Below are positions 1 to 9,396 of a stretch of DNA of 64,000 nt, one piece after another (position 1 is the stretch's first letter; each line of letters begins with the position of its first letter). The stretch is from assembly GCF_004363775.1 (NCBI RefSeq), contig NZ_SNZE01000005.1:1-64000 (forward strand). Direction: 5' to 3'. Position numbers and translations under genes: made by a program. The notes beneath the pieces are model-generated. The model did not search any database, was not told the origin of the DNA, and worked only from the letters and a program-made list of their open reading frames with translations. This DNA is from Hydromonas duriensis. GTDB lineage: Bacteria > Pseudomonadota > Gammaproteobacteria > Burkholderiales > Burkholderiaceae.

Positions 1-492
1 TGCCAATATCAGGTGCAATACGATGAGAAATATCGTGTCAAAGCCACTTACTGGAAAGATGGGCAATGCGAAAACTTTTTGCATCCAAAAGCCAAACCTG
101 CGGTGGCCAAACCTTTGACATTGTCAGCCGATGGACTGTTTGCCTTTGGGCGTTCAGACTTGAACAGTCTACAGCCACCAGGTCGTGCGGTTCTAAACCA
201 ATTGGCTTCAAAAATTAACTCAAGTCCAGCTAAATTAAACTCAATTTCGATTGTGGGTTACACCGACCGTTTGGGTTCGCAAGCCTATAATCAAGGTTTG
301 TCAGAAGCCAGAGCTGCAACGGTTAAGGCTTTTTTAGTTCAACAAGGTGTGCCAGCTCATTTAATCCAAACCGAAGGTCGTGGGGCTTCCAATCCAGTGG
401 TGAGCTGTCCAGGTGCAAAATCACCTCAGGTTATTGCCTGCCTGATGCCCAATCGACGGATTGAAGTGACCTTGAAGGGTGAGGTCGAATAA
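1..492 (+). CDS. OmpA-domain envelope protein, 3' part only
   Basis: The reading frame is open from base 1, so the true start lies left of the window; the GTG at 13 is only the first start-like codon in view. The visible 160 or so residues contain a C-terminal OmpA-like peptidoglycan-binding domain, with the segments VGYTDRLGSQAYNQGLSEAR and LIQTEGRGASNP and the closing NRRIEV motif. Such domains anchor outer-membrane proteins or lipoproteins to peptidoglycan. A cysteine pair near the end (SCPG and IACL) could form a disulfide, as in many betaproteobacterial OmpA proteins. It has its own terminator and is separated from the T6SS operon by 412 bases, so membership in that system is not shown. 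Confidence 0.85.
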   Translation, partial: CQYQVQYDEKYRVKATYWKDGQCENFLHPKAKPAVAKPLTLSADGLFAFGRSDLNSLQPPGRAVLNQLASKINSSPAKLNSISIVGYTDRLGSQAYNQGLSEARAATVKAFLVQQGVPAHLIQTEGRGASNPVVSCPGAKSPQVIACLMPNRRIEVTLKGEVE

Positions 493-523
493 CGGTTCAT
501 TATTGGTTTGAGTGTATTTGAAC

Positions 524-551
524 ATCCCGCTTCAATAAGCGGGATTTTTTT
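524..551 (+). terminator. Rho-independent terminator after the OmpA gene
   Basis: A 9-bp stem ATCCCGCTT / AAGCGGGAT with a short loop is followed by a run of T, 32 bases after the stop codon. The AT-rich stretch from here to the promoter at 775 shows no gene. Confidence 0.85.
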
Positions 552-774
552 ATGAGATTGAAAATTTATCGGCACTTGCCTTCAAGTATTATTTTAAAAA
601 AATGATGTGGTTTTCTAAAAGATATAGTATGATTTACCAGTTTTTTTAATTGTATTTAATATAACTAACAGGTTTGTAATTTTAATTCCTAATTGTTGCT
701 CAGATAGTTACCATGATGCGTTAAGGTTTAAGAAGTTAAGAATGTAATATGTGTAAATTTTTTTAAGATATATA

Positions 775-804
775 TTGAATAATCTATTAATCTCTGTCTA
801 TAAT
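775..804 (+). promoter_or_regulatory. Probable sigma-70 promoter of the T6SS operon
   Basis: TTGAAT (775-780) and a perfect TATAAT (799-804) are separated by 18 bases, about 100 bases before clpV, inside a 350-base AT-rich intergenic stretch. It is the only good promoter seen before a run of ten same-strand genes. Assignment is by pattern only. Confidence 0.55.
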
Positions 805-904
805 TCAGCCTGTCTTATTGAACTGGTTGAATCGTGTAGAGATAGATTGGTTTGTTAAGTCGTTTCGCAGCATAGAATATTAATATATAGCTGCATAAGG
901 GAGA

Positions 905-3559
905 ATGATGGATATTTCTAGGTCGGCACTGTTTGGTAAGTTAAACCCCACTTTATTTAAATCAGTAGAAGGGGCGACAGTTTTTTGTAAGTTGCGAGGC
1001 AATCCTTACGTTGAGTTGGTGCATTGGCTTCAACAAATTGTACAATTGCCAGATAGCGATATACACAGAATAGCGCGACATTATCAGTTTGATATGCCCG
1101 TTTTGGAACGTGACATCACATCTGCGCTGATGGCGTTGCCAAATGGTGCAAGTTCTATTAGTGATTTCTCTCATCACATCACCGAAGCAATCGAGCGTGC
1201 TTGGGTCTACTCAACATTGTATTTTGAGTCGTCAAGCATTAGAAGTGCTTATTTGTTAGCCGTTCTGCTAAAAATTCCAGAATTCAGAACCGTATTGTTC
1301 GGCATTTCGACTCAATTCAGAAAAATACCGACCGATGAAATCGAGCATTTGCCAGCTTTGTCATCAGGTTCGCCTGAAGGCGAAGAGCATAGCTACGATG
1401 GCTCACAATTTGATAGCAGTGTGCCTGGTGAAGCCAGCAATGCTTTGCCATCGGAGCAAAAGAACAAAAGTGGTTTGCAGCGTTTTTGTACTGACTTAAC
1501 TGAGCAGGCAAGACAAGGCAAAATTGACCCCGTGATAGGGCGTTCGGGTGAAATTCGCGGCATGATTGATATTTTGTTGCGCCGCCGTCAAAACAACCCG
1601 TTGTTAACGGGTGAGGCTGGCGTTGGTAAAACAGCGGTTGTTGAAGGTCTGGCCTTAGCGATAGCAAGCGGCGATGTTCCGCCAGTGCTGCAAAACGTTA
1701 AGTTGCTTTCTCTCGATGTTGGTGCTTTGCTCGCAGGCGCGAGCATGAAGGGTGAATTTGAATCTCGCTTAAAAGGCGTGATTGAAGATGTAGGTAAGTC
1801 TAAAGAGCCTGTCATTTTGTTTATTGACGAAGTCCATACGCTCGTCGGTGCTGGTGGTGCTCAAGGTACAGGCGATGCCGCTAATTTACTTAAACCCGCT
1901 TTAGCGCGAGGCGCTTTGCGCACCGTGGGTGCGACGACTTGGAGTGAGTACAAGAAACATATTGAAAAAGATCCTGCATTGACGCGACGCTTCCAAGTGC
2001 TACAAGTCATGGAGCCAGAGGAAGTTAATGCCATCAACATGGTTCGAGGCTTGGTCGATGTGTTCACTAAGCATCATAAAGTAGGGATGCTGGATGAAGC
2101 GATTGTATCGGCCGTTCGTTTATCACACCGCTACATTCCATCACGTCAGTTGCCCGATAAGGCCATCAGCTTGCTAGATACCGCTTGTGCACGCGTTGCC
2201 TTTTCTTTGAATGCGCCGCCTGCTCAGGTTGAATCTTTACGCATGAAATTGGCATCACTAAAACTCGAACGGGATTTATTACAGAAAGAAATTAATGCGG
2301 GCGGTGCGCAGCACGAACGATTGGTTGTTGTCGATAATGAATTAAAGACGAATACCGAAGAATTGTCTGTGCTTGAGGCACGTTGGCAGCAAGAAAAAGA
2401 AGTTGTTGAGGAGTTGAGAGCAGCACGCGAACAGGTTTTGAAACTGTCCGAAGAGGACTCGGCAGAAGGCGCTCATTTGACTGATTTGCAGACTCAGATA
2501 AAAGCTATCGAAGAAAAGCTCAAGTCGATTCAAGTGGGCATGCCCTTGGTTTATGAGCGAGTCGGCATTGAGGTGGTGGCCAGTATCGTTTCTGATTGGA
2601 CAGGCATACCCGTTGGCAAAATGATGAAAGACGAAATGGTCAATGTTTTGTCTCTGGATAATGATTTGCAAAAGCGAGTCATCGGTCAAAATCATGCGCT
2701 CGATCAAATTGCCAATCGTGTACAAACCTCTTATGCGCAGTTGCTTGACCCAGATAAACCCATCGGCGTATTCATGCTCGTAGGCACATCGGGTATTGGT
2801 AAAACTGAAACTGCTTTAGCATTGGCGGATGTTTTGTATGGTGGTGAGCAAAACCTCATCACGATTAATATGAGTGAGTATCAAGAGGCACACACCATTT
2901 CAACTTTGAAAGGCGCGCCTCCTGGCTATGTTGGTTATGGTGAGGGTGGTGTTTTGACTGAAGCGGTCCGTCGTCGCCCATACAGTGTGATTTTGCTTGA
3001 TGAAATTGAAAAAGCGCATTCTGACGTTCACGAGATTTTTTATCAAGTGTTTGATAAAGGCTGGATGGAAGATGGTGAAGGGCGATACATTGATTTTAAA
3101 AACACCACCATTTTATTGACAAGCAATGCAGGTTCTGATGTGCTGGCTAATTTATGCCAAGATGAGACTTTGTTGCCAGAACCAGAAGCTTTGCGGGAGG
3201 CGATTTTTCCTGAGTTGTTGAAAGTATTCCCAGCTGCTTTCTTGGGTCGAGTCACTATCGTGCCTTATTACCCATTGAAATTAGATGATTTAGCACAGAT
3301 TGTGCGTATTCAAATGAATAAAATCAAGAATCGATTTGCTCTTAATCACAATGTGGATTTGGCTTACTCTGATAAGCTTGTACAACACATTGTCGACAGC
3401 TGTTTATCAACAGACACGGGTGCTCGCTTAGTTATTGGTTTTATTGAAAAGAACATATTGCCAAAGCTTGGACGTTTATGGCTTGAATCTTTTTCATCTA
3501 AAAAGATTATAAATAAGCTTGAAGTAAGCGTTGAAGATGGTAATATTGTAATTTGTTAA
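905..3559 (+). CDS. clpV: T6SS sheath-disassembly ATPase ClpV (TssH)
   Basis: An AAA+ Hsp100 unfoldase that disassembles the contracted TssB/TssC sheath so that it can be reused in the cytoplasm. Length (884 residues) is normal. Two nucleotide-binding domains are present: Walker A GEAGVGKT at about 236-243 with Walker B VILFIDEVHTL, and Walker A GTSGIGKT at about 627-634 with VILLDEIEKAH. A coiled middle domain lies between, at about 440-560. The VGAGGAQGTGDAANLLKP segment is typical of ClpV and ClpB. Placement directly before tssB and tssC identifies it as ClpV. The AAGGGAG ribosome site (897-903) suits the second of two adjacent ATG codons (908) slightly better than the first. Confidence 0.96.
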   Translation: MMDISRSALFGKLNPTLFKSVEGATVFCKLRGNPYVELVHWLQQIVQLPDSDIHRIARHYQFDMPVLERDITSALMALPNGASSISDFSHHITEAIERAWVYSTLYFESSSIRSAYLLAVLLKIPEFRTVLFGISTQFRKIPTDEIEHLPALSSGSPEGEEHSYDGSQFDSSVPGEASNALPSEQKNKSGLQRFCTDLTEQARQGKIDPVIGRSGEIRGMIDILLRRRQNNPLLTGEAGVGKTAVVEGLALAIASGDVPPVLQNVKLLSLDVGALLAGASMKGEFESRLKGVIEDVGKSKEPVILFIDEVHTLVGAGGAQGTGDAANLLKPALARGALRTVGATTWSEYKKHIEKDPALTRRFQVLQVMEPEEVNAINMVRGLVDVFTKHHKVGMLDEAIVSAVRLSHRYIPSRQLPDKAISLLDTACARVAFSLNAPPAQVESLRMKLASLKLERDLLQKEINAGGAQHERLVVVDNELKTNTEELSVLEARWQQEKEVVEELRAAREQVLKLSEEDSAEGAHLTDLQTQIKAIEEKLKSIQVGMPLVYERVGIEVVASIVSDWTGIPVGKMMKDEMVNVLSLDNDLQKRVIGQNHALDQIANRVQTSYAQLLDPDKPIGVFMLVGTSGIGKTETALALADVLYGGEQNLITINMSEYQEAHTISTLKGAPPGYVGYGEGGVLTEAVRRRPYSVILLDEIEKAHSDVHEIFYQVFDKGWMEDGEGRYIDFKNTTILLTSNAGSDVLANLCQDETLLPEPEALREAIFPELLKVFPAAFLGRVTIVPYYPLKLDDLAQIVRIQMNKIKNRFALNHNVDLAYSDKLVQHIVDSCLSTDTGARLVIGFIEKNILPKLGRLWLESFSSKKIINKLEVSVEDGNIVIC

Positions 3560-3607
3560 ATTTTAATAATTGTTTATGTTTTTTAACCAAAACCGTGGAG
3601 GCATCTA

Positions 3608-4135
3608 ATGGCTGTAAGTAATAGTGGACAGAAGTTTATCGCTCGCAATCGAGCGCCCCGTGTTCAAATTGAATACGATGTAGAGATTTATGGTTCAGAG
3701 AAAAAAATTGAGCTGCCATTTGTTATGGCGGTGATGACTGATTTGTCAGGTAAGCCTATTGACCCGTTGGTGCCAGTTGCTGACCGTAAGTTCCTCGAAA
3801 TTGATGTGGATAATTTTGATGATCGCATGAAAGCAATTAAACCACGTGTGGCATTTGCAGTTCCCAATACTTTAAGTGGTGAAGGTCAGTTAATGGTCGA
3901 CATTACTTTTAATAGTATGGATGATTTTTCGCCAGCTCGTATTGCTGAACAAGTCGATTCACTCAAACAATTGTTGGATGCTCGTACACAATTGGCCAAT
4001 TTGCAAACATACATGGATGGCAAAACTGGTGCAGAAAGCTTGATTAATCAACTTCTTCAAGACCCTGCATTGTTGAAGAGTTTGGCGGCCGCACCAAAGC
4101 CACAGTCATCACAAGAGCCAGAAGCAACCAATTAA
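3608..4135 (+). CDS. tssB: T6SS contractile sheath small subunit TssB (VipA/ImpB)
   Basis: Pairs with TssC to form the cytoplasmic contractile sheath around the Hcp tube. The 175-residue length and N-terminal features are those of the family: SNSGQKFIARNRAPRVQIEYDVEIYG, then ELPFVMAVMTDLSGKP and RKFLEIDVDNFDDRM. The segment DFSPARIAEQVDSLKQLLDAR is the usual C-terminal interaction region. A ribosome site GTGGAG lies before the ATG. It is the second gene of the T6SS operon, 48 bases after clpV and 27 before tssC. Confidence 0.96.
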   Translation: MAVSNSGQKFIARNRAPRVQIEYDVEIYGSEKKIELPFVMAVMTDLSGKPIDPLVPVADRKFLEIDVDNFDDRMKAIKPRVAFAVPNTLSGEGQLMVDITFNSMDDFSPARIAEQVDSLKQLLDARTQLANLQTYMDGKTGAESLINQLLQDPALLKSLAAAPKPQSSQEPEATN

Positions 4136-4162
4136 TTCGATAACTAAAAAGGGATTAAGACT

Positions 4163-5656
4163 ATGAATCAAGCTGAATCAGCAGTATTAGATACCCCAGC
4201 ATTACAAGAATCTGGGTTTAGTGCATTATTAAATAAAGAGTTTAAGCCTAAAACAGAACAAGCTAAGGAAGCCGTTGAATTAGCAGTAAAAACCTTGGCC
4301 GAACAAGCTTTGGTTAACTCTGTGACGATGAGCGATGACTCTTATCGCACCATTAGCGCGATTATCGGTGAAATTGACCGCAAATTGTCAGAGCAAATTA
4401 ATTTGATTATTCACCATGAGCAGTTTCAAGCTTTAGAAAGCTCATGGCGCGGTTTACATTATTTGGTCAACAACACAGAAACAGATGAAATGTTGAAAAT
4501 TCGTTTCATGGACGTTTCTAAAAATGAGTTGCGCCGGAATCTCAAACGCTACAAAGGCGTCGGCTGGGATCAAAGCCCATTGTTCAAAGCGATTTACGAG
4601 TCTGAATACGGTCAATTGGGTGGCGAGCCTTATGGCTGTATGGTTGCGGATTATTTCTTTGACCACACTCCACCAGATGTTGAAATGCTGCAATCAATTA
4701 GTAAAGTTGCCGCTGCGGCGCATACACCATTTATTTCGGGTGCGTCTCCTTCAGTCATGCAAATGGACTCGTGGCAAGAGTTGGCAAATCCTCGTGATTT
4801 AACCAAAATCTTCCAAAATACTGAATACGCACCTTGGCATTCTTTGCGCCAGTCAGATGACTCGCGTTACATCGGTTTGGCAATGCCGCGCTTCTTGGGT
4901 CGTTTACCATATGGCGTTAAAACCAACCCAGTCGATGAGTTCGATTTCGAAGAAAGCACTGACGGTAGCGATCACAGCAAATACAACTGGATCAATGCAG
5001 CGTATGCCATGGCGGTGAACATCAATCGTTCATTTAAACACTACGGCTGGTGTACTTCAATCCGCGGTGTTGAAAGTGGCGGTGTTGTAGAGAATTTACC
5101 TTGCCATACATTCCCAACAGATGATGGTGGCGTAGACATGAAGTGCCCGACTGAAATCGCAATCAGCGATCGTCGTGAGGCAGAATTGTCTAAAAATGGT
5201 TTCATTCCGTTGTTACATCGCAAAAATACTGATTATGCTGCTTTCATTGGCGCACAATCTTTGCAAAAGCCACAAGAATACTACGATGCAGACGCAACGG
5301 CGAATGCAAATTTGTCAGCTCGTTTGCCATATTTATTTGCATGCTCGCGTTTTGCTCATTATCTGAAATGTATCGTTCGCGACAAAATCGGTTCATTTAA
5401 AGAGCGCGATGAAGTTCAAAGTTGGTTGAACGAATGGATTATGAACTACGTCGATGCGGATCCAACAAACTCAACTCAAGAAACAAAAGCACGCCGTCCT
5501 TTGGCTGCTGCTGAGGTGGTTGTTGAAGAGGTTGAGGGCAATCCGGGTTACTACAGTGCAAAATTCTTTTTACGCCCCCATTTCCAATTAGAGGGCTTAA
5601 CGGTGTCTTTACGGTTGGTCGCAAAACTACCATCTGTAAAACAAACAGCAGCATAA
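4163..5656 (+). CDS. tssC: T6SS contractile sheath large subunit TssC (VipB/ImpC)
   Basis: The large sheath subunit; at 497 residues it is full length. Recognisable blocks are FQALESSWRGLHYLVNNTET, DQSPLFKAIYESEYGQLGGE, PFISGASPSVM, RFLGRLPYG and the C-terminal NPGYYSAKFFLRPHFQLEGL, which is almost invariant in the family. The N-terminal stretch LLNKEFKPKTEQAKEAVE is the part that ClpV usually recognises after contraction in this family. Order and spacing (tssB before, hcp 35 bases after) are standard. Confidence 0.97.
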   Translation: MNQAESAVLDTPALQESGFSALLNKEFKPKTEQAKEAVELAVKTLAEQALVNSVTMSDDSYRTISAIIGEIDRKLSEQINLIIHHEQFQALESSWRGLHYLVNNTETDEMLKIRFMDVSKNELRRNLKRYKGVGWDQSPLFKAIYESEYGQLGGEPYGCMVADYFFDHTPPDVEMLQSISKVAAAAHTPFISGASPSVMQMDSWQELANPRDLTKIFQNTEYAPWHSLRQSDDSRYIGLAMPRFLGRLPYGVKTNPVDEFDFEESTDGSDHSKYNWINAAYAMAVNINRSFKHYGWCTSIRGVESGGVVENLPCHTFPTDDGGVDMKCPTEIAISDRREAELSKNGFIPLLHRKNTDYAAFIGAQSLQKPQEYYDADATANANLSARLPYLFACSRFAHYLKCIVRDKIGSFKERDEVQSWLNEWIMNYVDADPTNSTQETKARRPLAAAEVVVEEVEGNPGYYSAKFFLRPHFQLEGLTVSLRLVAKLPSVKQTAA

Positions 5657-5691
5657 GCAATAGCAATTAACAAGCATAGAGAGGATTTACA

Positions 5692-6177
5692 ATGGCACAA
5701 GATATTTTCTTAAAAATCAATGGCATTGATGGTGAGTCAGCAGATGACGCGCACAAAAATGAGATTGATGTCTTGACCTACTCATGGGTAATGGAACAAC
5801 AATCAACCATGCACGCTGGCGGTGGCGGTGGTTCAGGCAAAGCAACAGTGCATGACTTAGAGTTTACTCATTTTTATGACAAAGCCTCTGTTAATTTGGC
5901 GAAATATTGTTTAACGGGTAAACACATTCCAGAGTGTAAGCTGACTGTTCGTAAAGCGGGTGGCAAGCCTTTTGAATACTTGGTTGTCACTATGAGCGAT
6001 GTTATCGTGACTTATACAGGTCAATCTGCTGATGCTAAAGATGAAGTTAAAGTGCTTGAAAAAGTACGCTTATCTTTCGCTAAAGTTAAGATGGAATACA
6101 AAGTTCAAAATGCTCAAGGTGGTGGCGCAGGTGCAGTGACTGCAACTTACGACATTAAATTGAACAAAGATTCTTAA
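5692..6177 (+). CDS. hcp: T6SS inner-tube protein Hcp (TssD)
   Basis: Forms stacked hexameric rings that make the tube expelled by the T6SS; Hcp is also an exported marker and effector carrier. The 161-residue product shows MAQDIFLKINGIDGES at the N-terminus, a glycine-rich loop (GGGGGSGKA) and KYCLTGKHIPECKLTVRKAGG, all typical of Hcp1-type proteins. A clear ribosome site (AGAGAGGA) precedes the ATG. No vgrG, PAAR or effector gene follows, so the spike genes must be elsewhere. Confidence 0.96.
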   Translation: MAQDIFLKINGIDGESADDAHKNEIDVLTYSWVMEQQSTMHAGGGGGSGKATVHDLEFTHFYDKASVNLAKYCLTGKHIPECKLTVRKAGGKPFEYLVVTMSDVIVTYTGQSADAKDEVKVLEKVRLSFAKVKMEYKVQNAQGGGAGAVTATYDIKLNKDS

Positions 6178-6200
6178 TTTTAAAAAATAGGGAGGATGAC

Positions 6201-6716
6201 GTGCGTAAATGGTTATTAAAGATAAGTTTGTTGTGTTTAACTTTACTCGTGACCGCATGCGCGTCATCTGACCCTAAACCAAAAGAGCAACAAAAGCTTG
6301 ATTTGACACTGGTGTCTCAGGCAAAAGTAAATAAAGATGTTCAAGGTCGTGCTTCTCCTTTATTGGTTAAAGTGTACGAGCTTAAGTCGGAGGCCGCATT
6401 TGAGGCCGCTGACTTTTTCACCTTGCAAAAAAATGATAAAGAAGTGTTACAAGCGGATTTGCTTGAAAAAAATGAATATATATTAAAACCAGGAGACACA
6501 AAGCGAATTACTCGTAAGAGCAATTCTCAAACGACAGTCCTTGGTTTTATTGCTGAATTTAGAGACTTACCACGCTCGATATGGCGCGTTACATATAAAT
6601 TGCAGCCATCTCCTGAAGCTGCTTGGTATCGTTCCGTTATACCAAGTAAAAAAGCCAAATTAAGAATTGAATATGATGATAACGAGATTAAAGTTATTGA
6701 TCTCGAGGCAAAATAA
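6201..6716 (+). CDS. tssJ: T6SS outer-membrane lipoprotein TssJ
   Basis: TssJ is the outer-membrane lipoprotein that holds the TssM periplasmic domain in the membrane complex. The 171-residue product begins with a signal peptide (RKWLLKISLLCLTLL) ending in the lipobox LVTAC, cysteine at about residue 20. The rest fits the small beta-sandwich of TssJ, with LLVKVYELKSEAAFEAADFFTL as the family hallmark. The start is GTG at 6201 behind the ribosome site GGGAGGA. The gene sits between hcp and tssK. Confidence 0.92.
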   Translation: MRKWLLKISLLCLTLLVTACASSDPKPKEQQKLDLTLVSQAKVNKDVQGRASPLLVKVYELKSEAAFEAADFFTLQKNDKEVLQADLLEKNEYILKPGDTKRITRKSNSQTTVLGFIAEFRDLPRSIWRVTYKLQPSPEAAWYRSVIPSKKAKLRIEYDDNEIKVIDLEAK

Positions 6717-6746
6717 AGTTATTCGTGTAAAAGAAAGAGGATTTTC

Positions 6747-8096
6747 ATGGGGTGGTACAATAAAATCGTGTGGACTGAGGGCTTGTTTATGCGTCCTCAA
6801 CACTTGCAGCAGCAAGAAAGATATCTTGAGCATTATGCGCACCGTCGCTCTTTAACGTTATCCCCTTTTTTTTGGGGTATTTCTCATTACGCCATAGATA
6901 CTGAGTCTTTAAATCTGGGTAAGATAGTTTTAAAAAGTGCAACGGGTTTGTTTATTGACGGGACACCGTTTGATGCGCCAGGGCATATGCCTTTACCTCA
7001 GCCACTGAAAATTACTCACGAATTACTAGAACAAGAGATTTTTTTAGCAACGCCAGCTCGCTTGCCAAACTCTGAAGAAACCGCGTTTGAAGAAGATGCG
7101 GGACGTTCATTGGCTAGAAATATTGCATTTGAGTATGAGTTGCGTGACAGCAATTCAATTGGTATGGGTAGCAAATTGGTTCAAATGAGCCATTTACGCT
7201 TGAAATTAGTGCCCGCGAAAGAAATGGGCGATGCTTGGGTTGGTCTGCCTATCGCAAAAGTGTCAGAAATTTTATCAGATGGCAGTATTCGGTTGGACTC
7301 GACATTGATTCCACCTGTGACAGGTTTCGCGGCCAGCCAACAATTAAAAGACTGGTTGATCGAGATTCATGGACTGACCAATTTGCGAGCAGACGCTTTG
7401 GCTAAACGTCTGGTCGGTACTGATGTGCGCAGCAGTCAGGTTGCTGAAGTGACCGATTACTTTATTTTACAGCTTTTAAATCGCTATCAGCCATTGCTTA
7501 AACACTTGTTGAGCGTGCCTGAGACTTCGCCAGAAGAGCTATATCAAACGCTGTTGCAACTGGCTGGCGAAATGTCGACTTTTGTGAATAGTAAAACACG
7601 CCGTCCTGAAGTGTTCCCTGAGTATGACCATTTACATCCTCGGTTTTCTATTGAACCTTTGGTACTGAGTTTACGCCACTTATTAAATGTCGTTTTGGAA
7701 CGAAGCGCTCAGATGATTGAACTTGAGAATCGACCACATGGCGTATATCTTGCGGTGCTTTCACCAAATGAATTAGAAAGTTTTGGCTCGATTGTGTTGG
7801 GTGTTCAAGCCGACCTGCCAAAAGAAATGTTACAGCAGCAATTTATTTCTCAAGCCAAAGTTGCACCTTTTGAGCGATTGATTGATTTAGTCCGTTCGCA
7901 CTTGCCTGGCATAGAGCTAGATACCTTACCTGTCGCCCCAAGACAGATTCCATTTAACTCGGGCTACACTTATTTCGAAGTGAGCCAAACGGGTAAATTA
8001 TGGGAGCAACTAGAGCAATCAGGCGGTTTGGCAATGCACATTGCAGGCAATTTCCCTGGCTTGAAAATGGAACTTTGGGGCATTCGAGATCGTTAA
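6747..8096 (+). CDS. tssK: T6SS baseplate protein TssK
   Basis: TssK is the trimeric adaptor linking the baseplate to the TssL/TssM membrane complex. The 449-residue product starts KIVWTEGLFMRPQHLQQQER, the diagnostic TssK opening in which W-x-E-G-x-F-x-x-P-Q-H is conserved. Further blocks are RPHGVYLAVLSPNEL and FNSGYTYFEV near the C-terminus. The first ATG (6747) follows AAAGAGGA and sits in an operon 31 bases after tssJ. Confidence 0.95.
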   Translation: MGWYNKIVWTEGLFMRPQHLQQQERYLEHYAHRRSLTLSPFFWGISHYAIDTESLNLGKIVLKSATGLFIDGTPFDAPGHMPLPQPLKITHELLEQEIFLATPARLPNSEETAFEEDAGRSLARNIAFEYELRDSNSIGMGSKLVQMSHLRLKLVPAKEMGDAWVGLPIAKVSEILSDGSIRLDSTLIPPVTGFAASQQLKDWLIEIHGLTNLRADALAKRLVGTDVRSSQVAEVTDYFILQLLNRYQPLLKHLLSVPETSPEELYQTLLQLAGEMSTFVNSKTRRPEVFPEYDHLHPRFSIEPLVLSLRHLLNVVLERSAQMIELENRPHGVYLAVLSPNELESFGSIVLGVQADLPKEMLQQQFISQAKVAPFERLIDLVRSHLPGIELDTLPVAPRQIPFNSGYTYFEVSQTGKLWEQLEQSGGLAMHIAGNFPGLKMELWGIRDR

Positions 8097-8151
8097 TTGC
8101 TGTTGCAATTTAATTATATGGATTTGTAAAAACGACTAATAAAGAGAACGC

Positions 8152-9384
8152 ATGAGTGATACCACCTACAACAAGTCACGTGATATAAGTGAAATGGACT
8201 CGAATACAATTGCTGCATCTGAAGTGCAGCGTCGTTTGCAAGAGATTAAAGTCGCAGAAAATCCACTTTTGGAGGCGGCTAGACCACTGCTACGTGTAAT
8301 GGCTGATATGAGAATTAAACCTGCAGAGGGTGACATGCAGGCTTTTCGTGACATGCTGGTACGAGAAGTTAAAATATTCCAATATTTATCAGAGCAAGCT
8401 GGTATCAAGAATGAGCATATTTTAGCTACTCGTTATTGCCTATGTACAGGTATCGACGAAATTGCTGGCAATATGAGTTGGGCTGAAGGTGCGACAGCCT
8501 GGGCCAGTAACAGCTTGCTGGTGGTCTTTCATAATGAAACTTATGGTGGCGAAAAATTCTTTCAACTTCTAGGACGTTTGGCTCAAAATCCAGATGAGCA
8601 CGGCGATGTGCTCGAAGTGATGTATCAAATCATGGGCTTAGGGTTTGAGGGGCGTTATAAACCGATATCGGATGGTAAAAGGCAACTTGAAACCATACGT
8701 CATCGAGTTCGAACGATTATCAATAATCGAAAAGGCGAACCTGATTACACCTTGTCACCAAATTGGAAAGGTGAGTCTGGTGGCAAAATGACTATCTTCC
8801 GCAGCCTGCCTGTTTGGGTGACAGCTTCAGTTTTAGGGCTTGTGTTGTTTGGTTTGTTTGGCTGGTATAAGTATAACTTGATGTCAAAAACTAAAGACTT
8901 AGAAGCCAAAATTCAGAATGTCAGTGAAACACAAACCATGGCAGTCAAGCCTGCGGTGACTTTGCGTTTAGCAGAGTTGTTACAGACCGAGGTGAGTAAG
9001 GGCGTAGTTAAAGTCACAGAAGGGGCGGGGCAAACAGTGGTGACATTCACGGGCGATAACATGTTTGTACCTGGGCAGGCAGAGGTCAACAACAATATCA
9101 AACCGACATTGGATAAAGTTGCGGCTGAAATAAATCGTGTGACTGGAACGGTTAATGTGTTTGGTCATTCGGATAACAGCCCGATAAAAACAGAGGCGTT
9201 TCCAAATAATCAGGTTCTGTCAGAAAAGCGTGCGCATAGCGTGTCTAGCTACCTGGAAAGTGTAGGGGTCCAAAGTAATCGCTTGAATGTTGTGGGCAAG
9301 GGCGATGCTGAACCCATTGCAGATAATAAAACACCCGCTGGCCGTTCTAAAAATCGCCGCGTAGAAATTGTTGTGATTCAATAA
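8152..9384 (+). CDS. tssL: T6SS membrane protein TssL with C-terminal OmpA domain
   Basis: TssL (IcmH/DotU family) is an inner-membrane part of the T6SS trans-envelope complex. The 410-residue protein has a cytoplasmic DotU domain at about 45-190, with ATRYCLCTGIDEIAGN and the FEGRYKP signature. One membrane helix lies at about 218-237 (VTASVLGLVLFGLFGWYKY). A periplasmic OmpA-like peptidoglycan-binding domain occupies about 295-410, with FGHSDNSP, LSEKRAHSVSSYL and GRSKNRRVEI. The fused OmpA domain marks it as the long TssL form that anchors itself to the cell wall. Confidence 0.95.
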   Translation: MSDTTYNKSRDISEMDSNTIAASEVQRRLQEIKVAENPLLEAARPLLRVMADMRIKPAEGDMQAFRDMLVREVKIFQYLSEQAGIKNEHILATRYCLCTGIDEIAGNMSWAEGATAWASNSLLVVFHNETYGGEKFFQLLGRLAQNPDEHGDVLEVMYQIMGLGFEGRYKPISDGKRQLETIRHRVRTIINNRKGEPDYTLSPNWKGESGGKMTIFRSLPVWVTASVLGLVLFGLFGWYKYNLMSKTKDLEAKIQNVSETQTMAVKPAVTLRLAELLQTEVSKGVVKVTEGAGQTVVTFTGDNMFVPGQAEVNNNIKPTLDKVAAEINRVTGTVNVFGHSDNSPIKTEAFPNNQVLSEKRAHSVSSYLESVGVQSNRLNVVGKGDAEPIADNKTPAGRSKNRRVEIVVIQ

Positions 9385-9396
9385 TAAGGTCAAAAT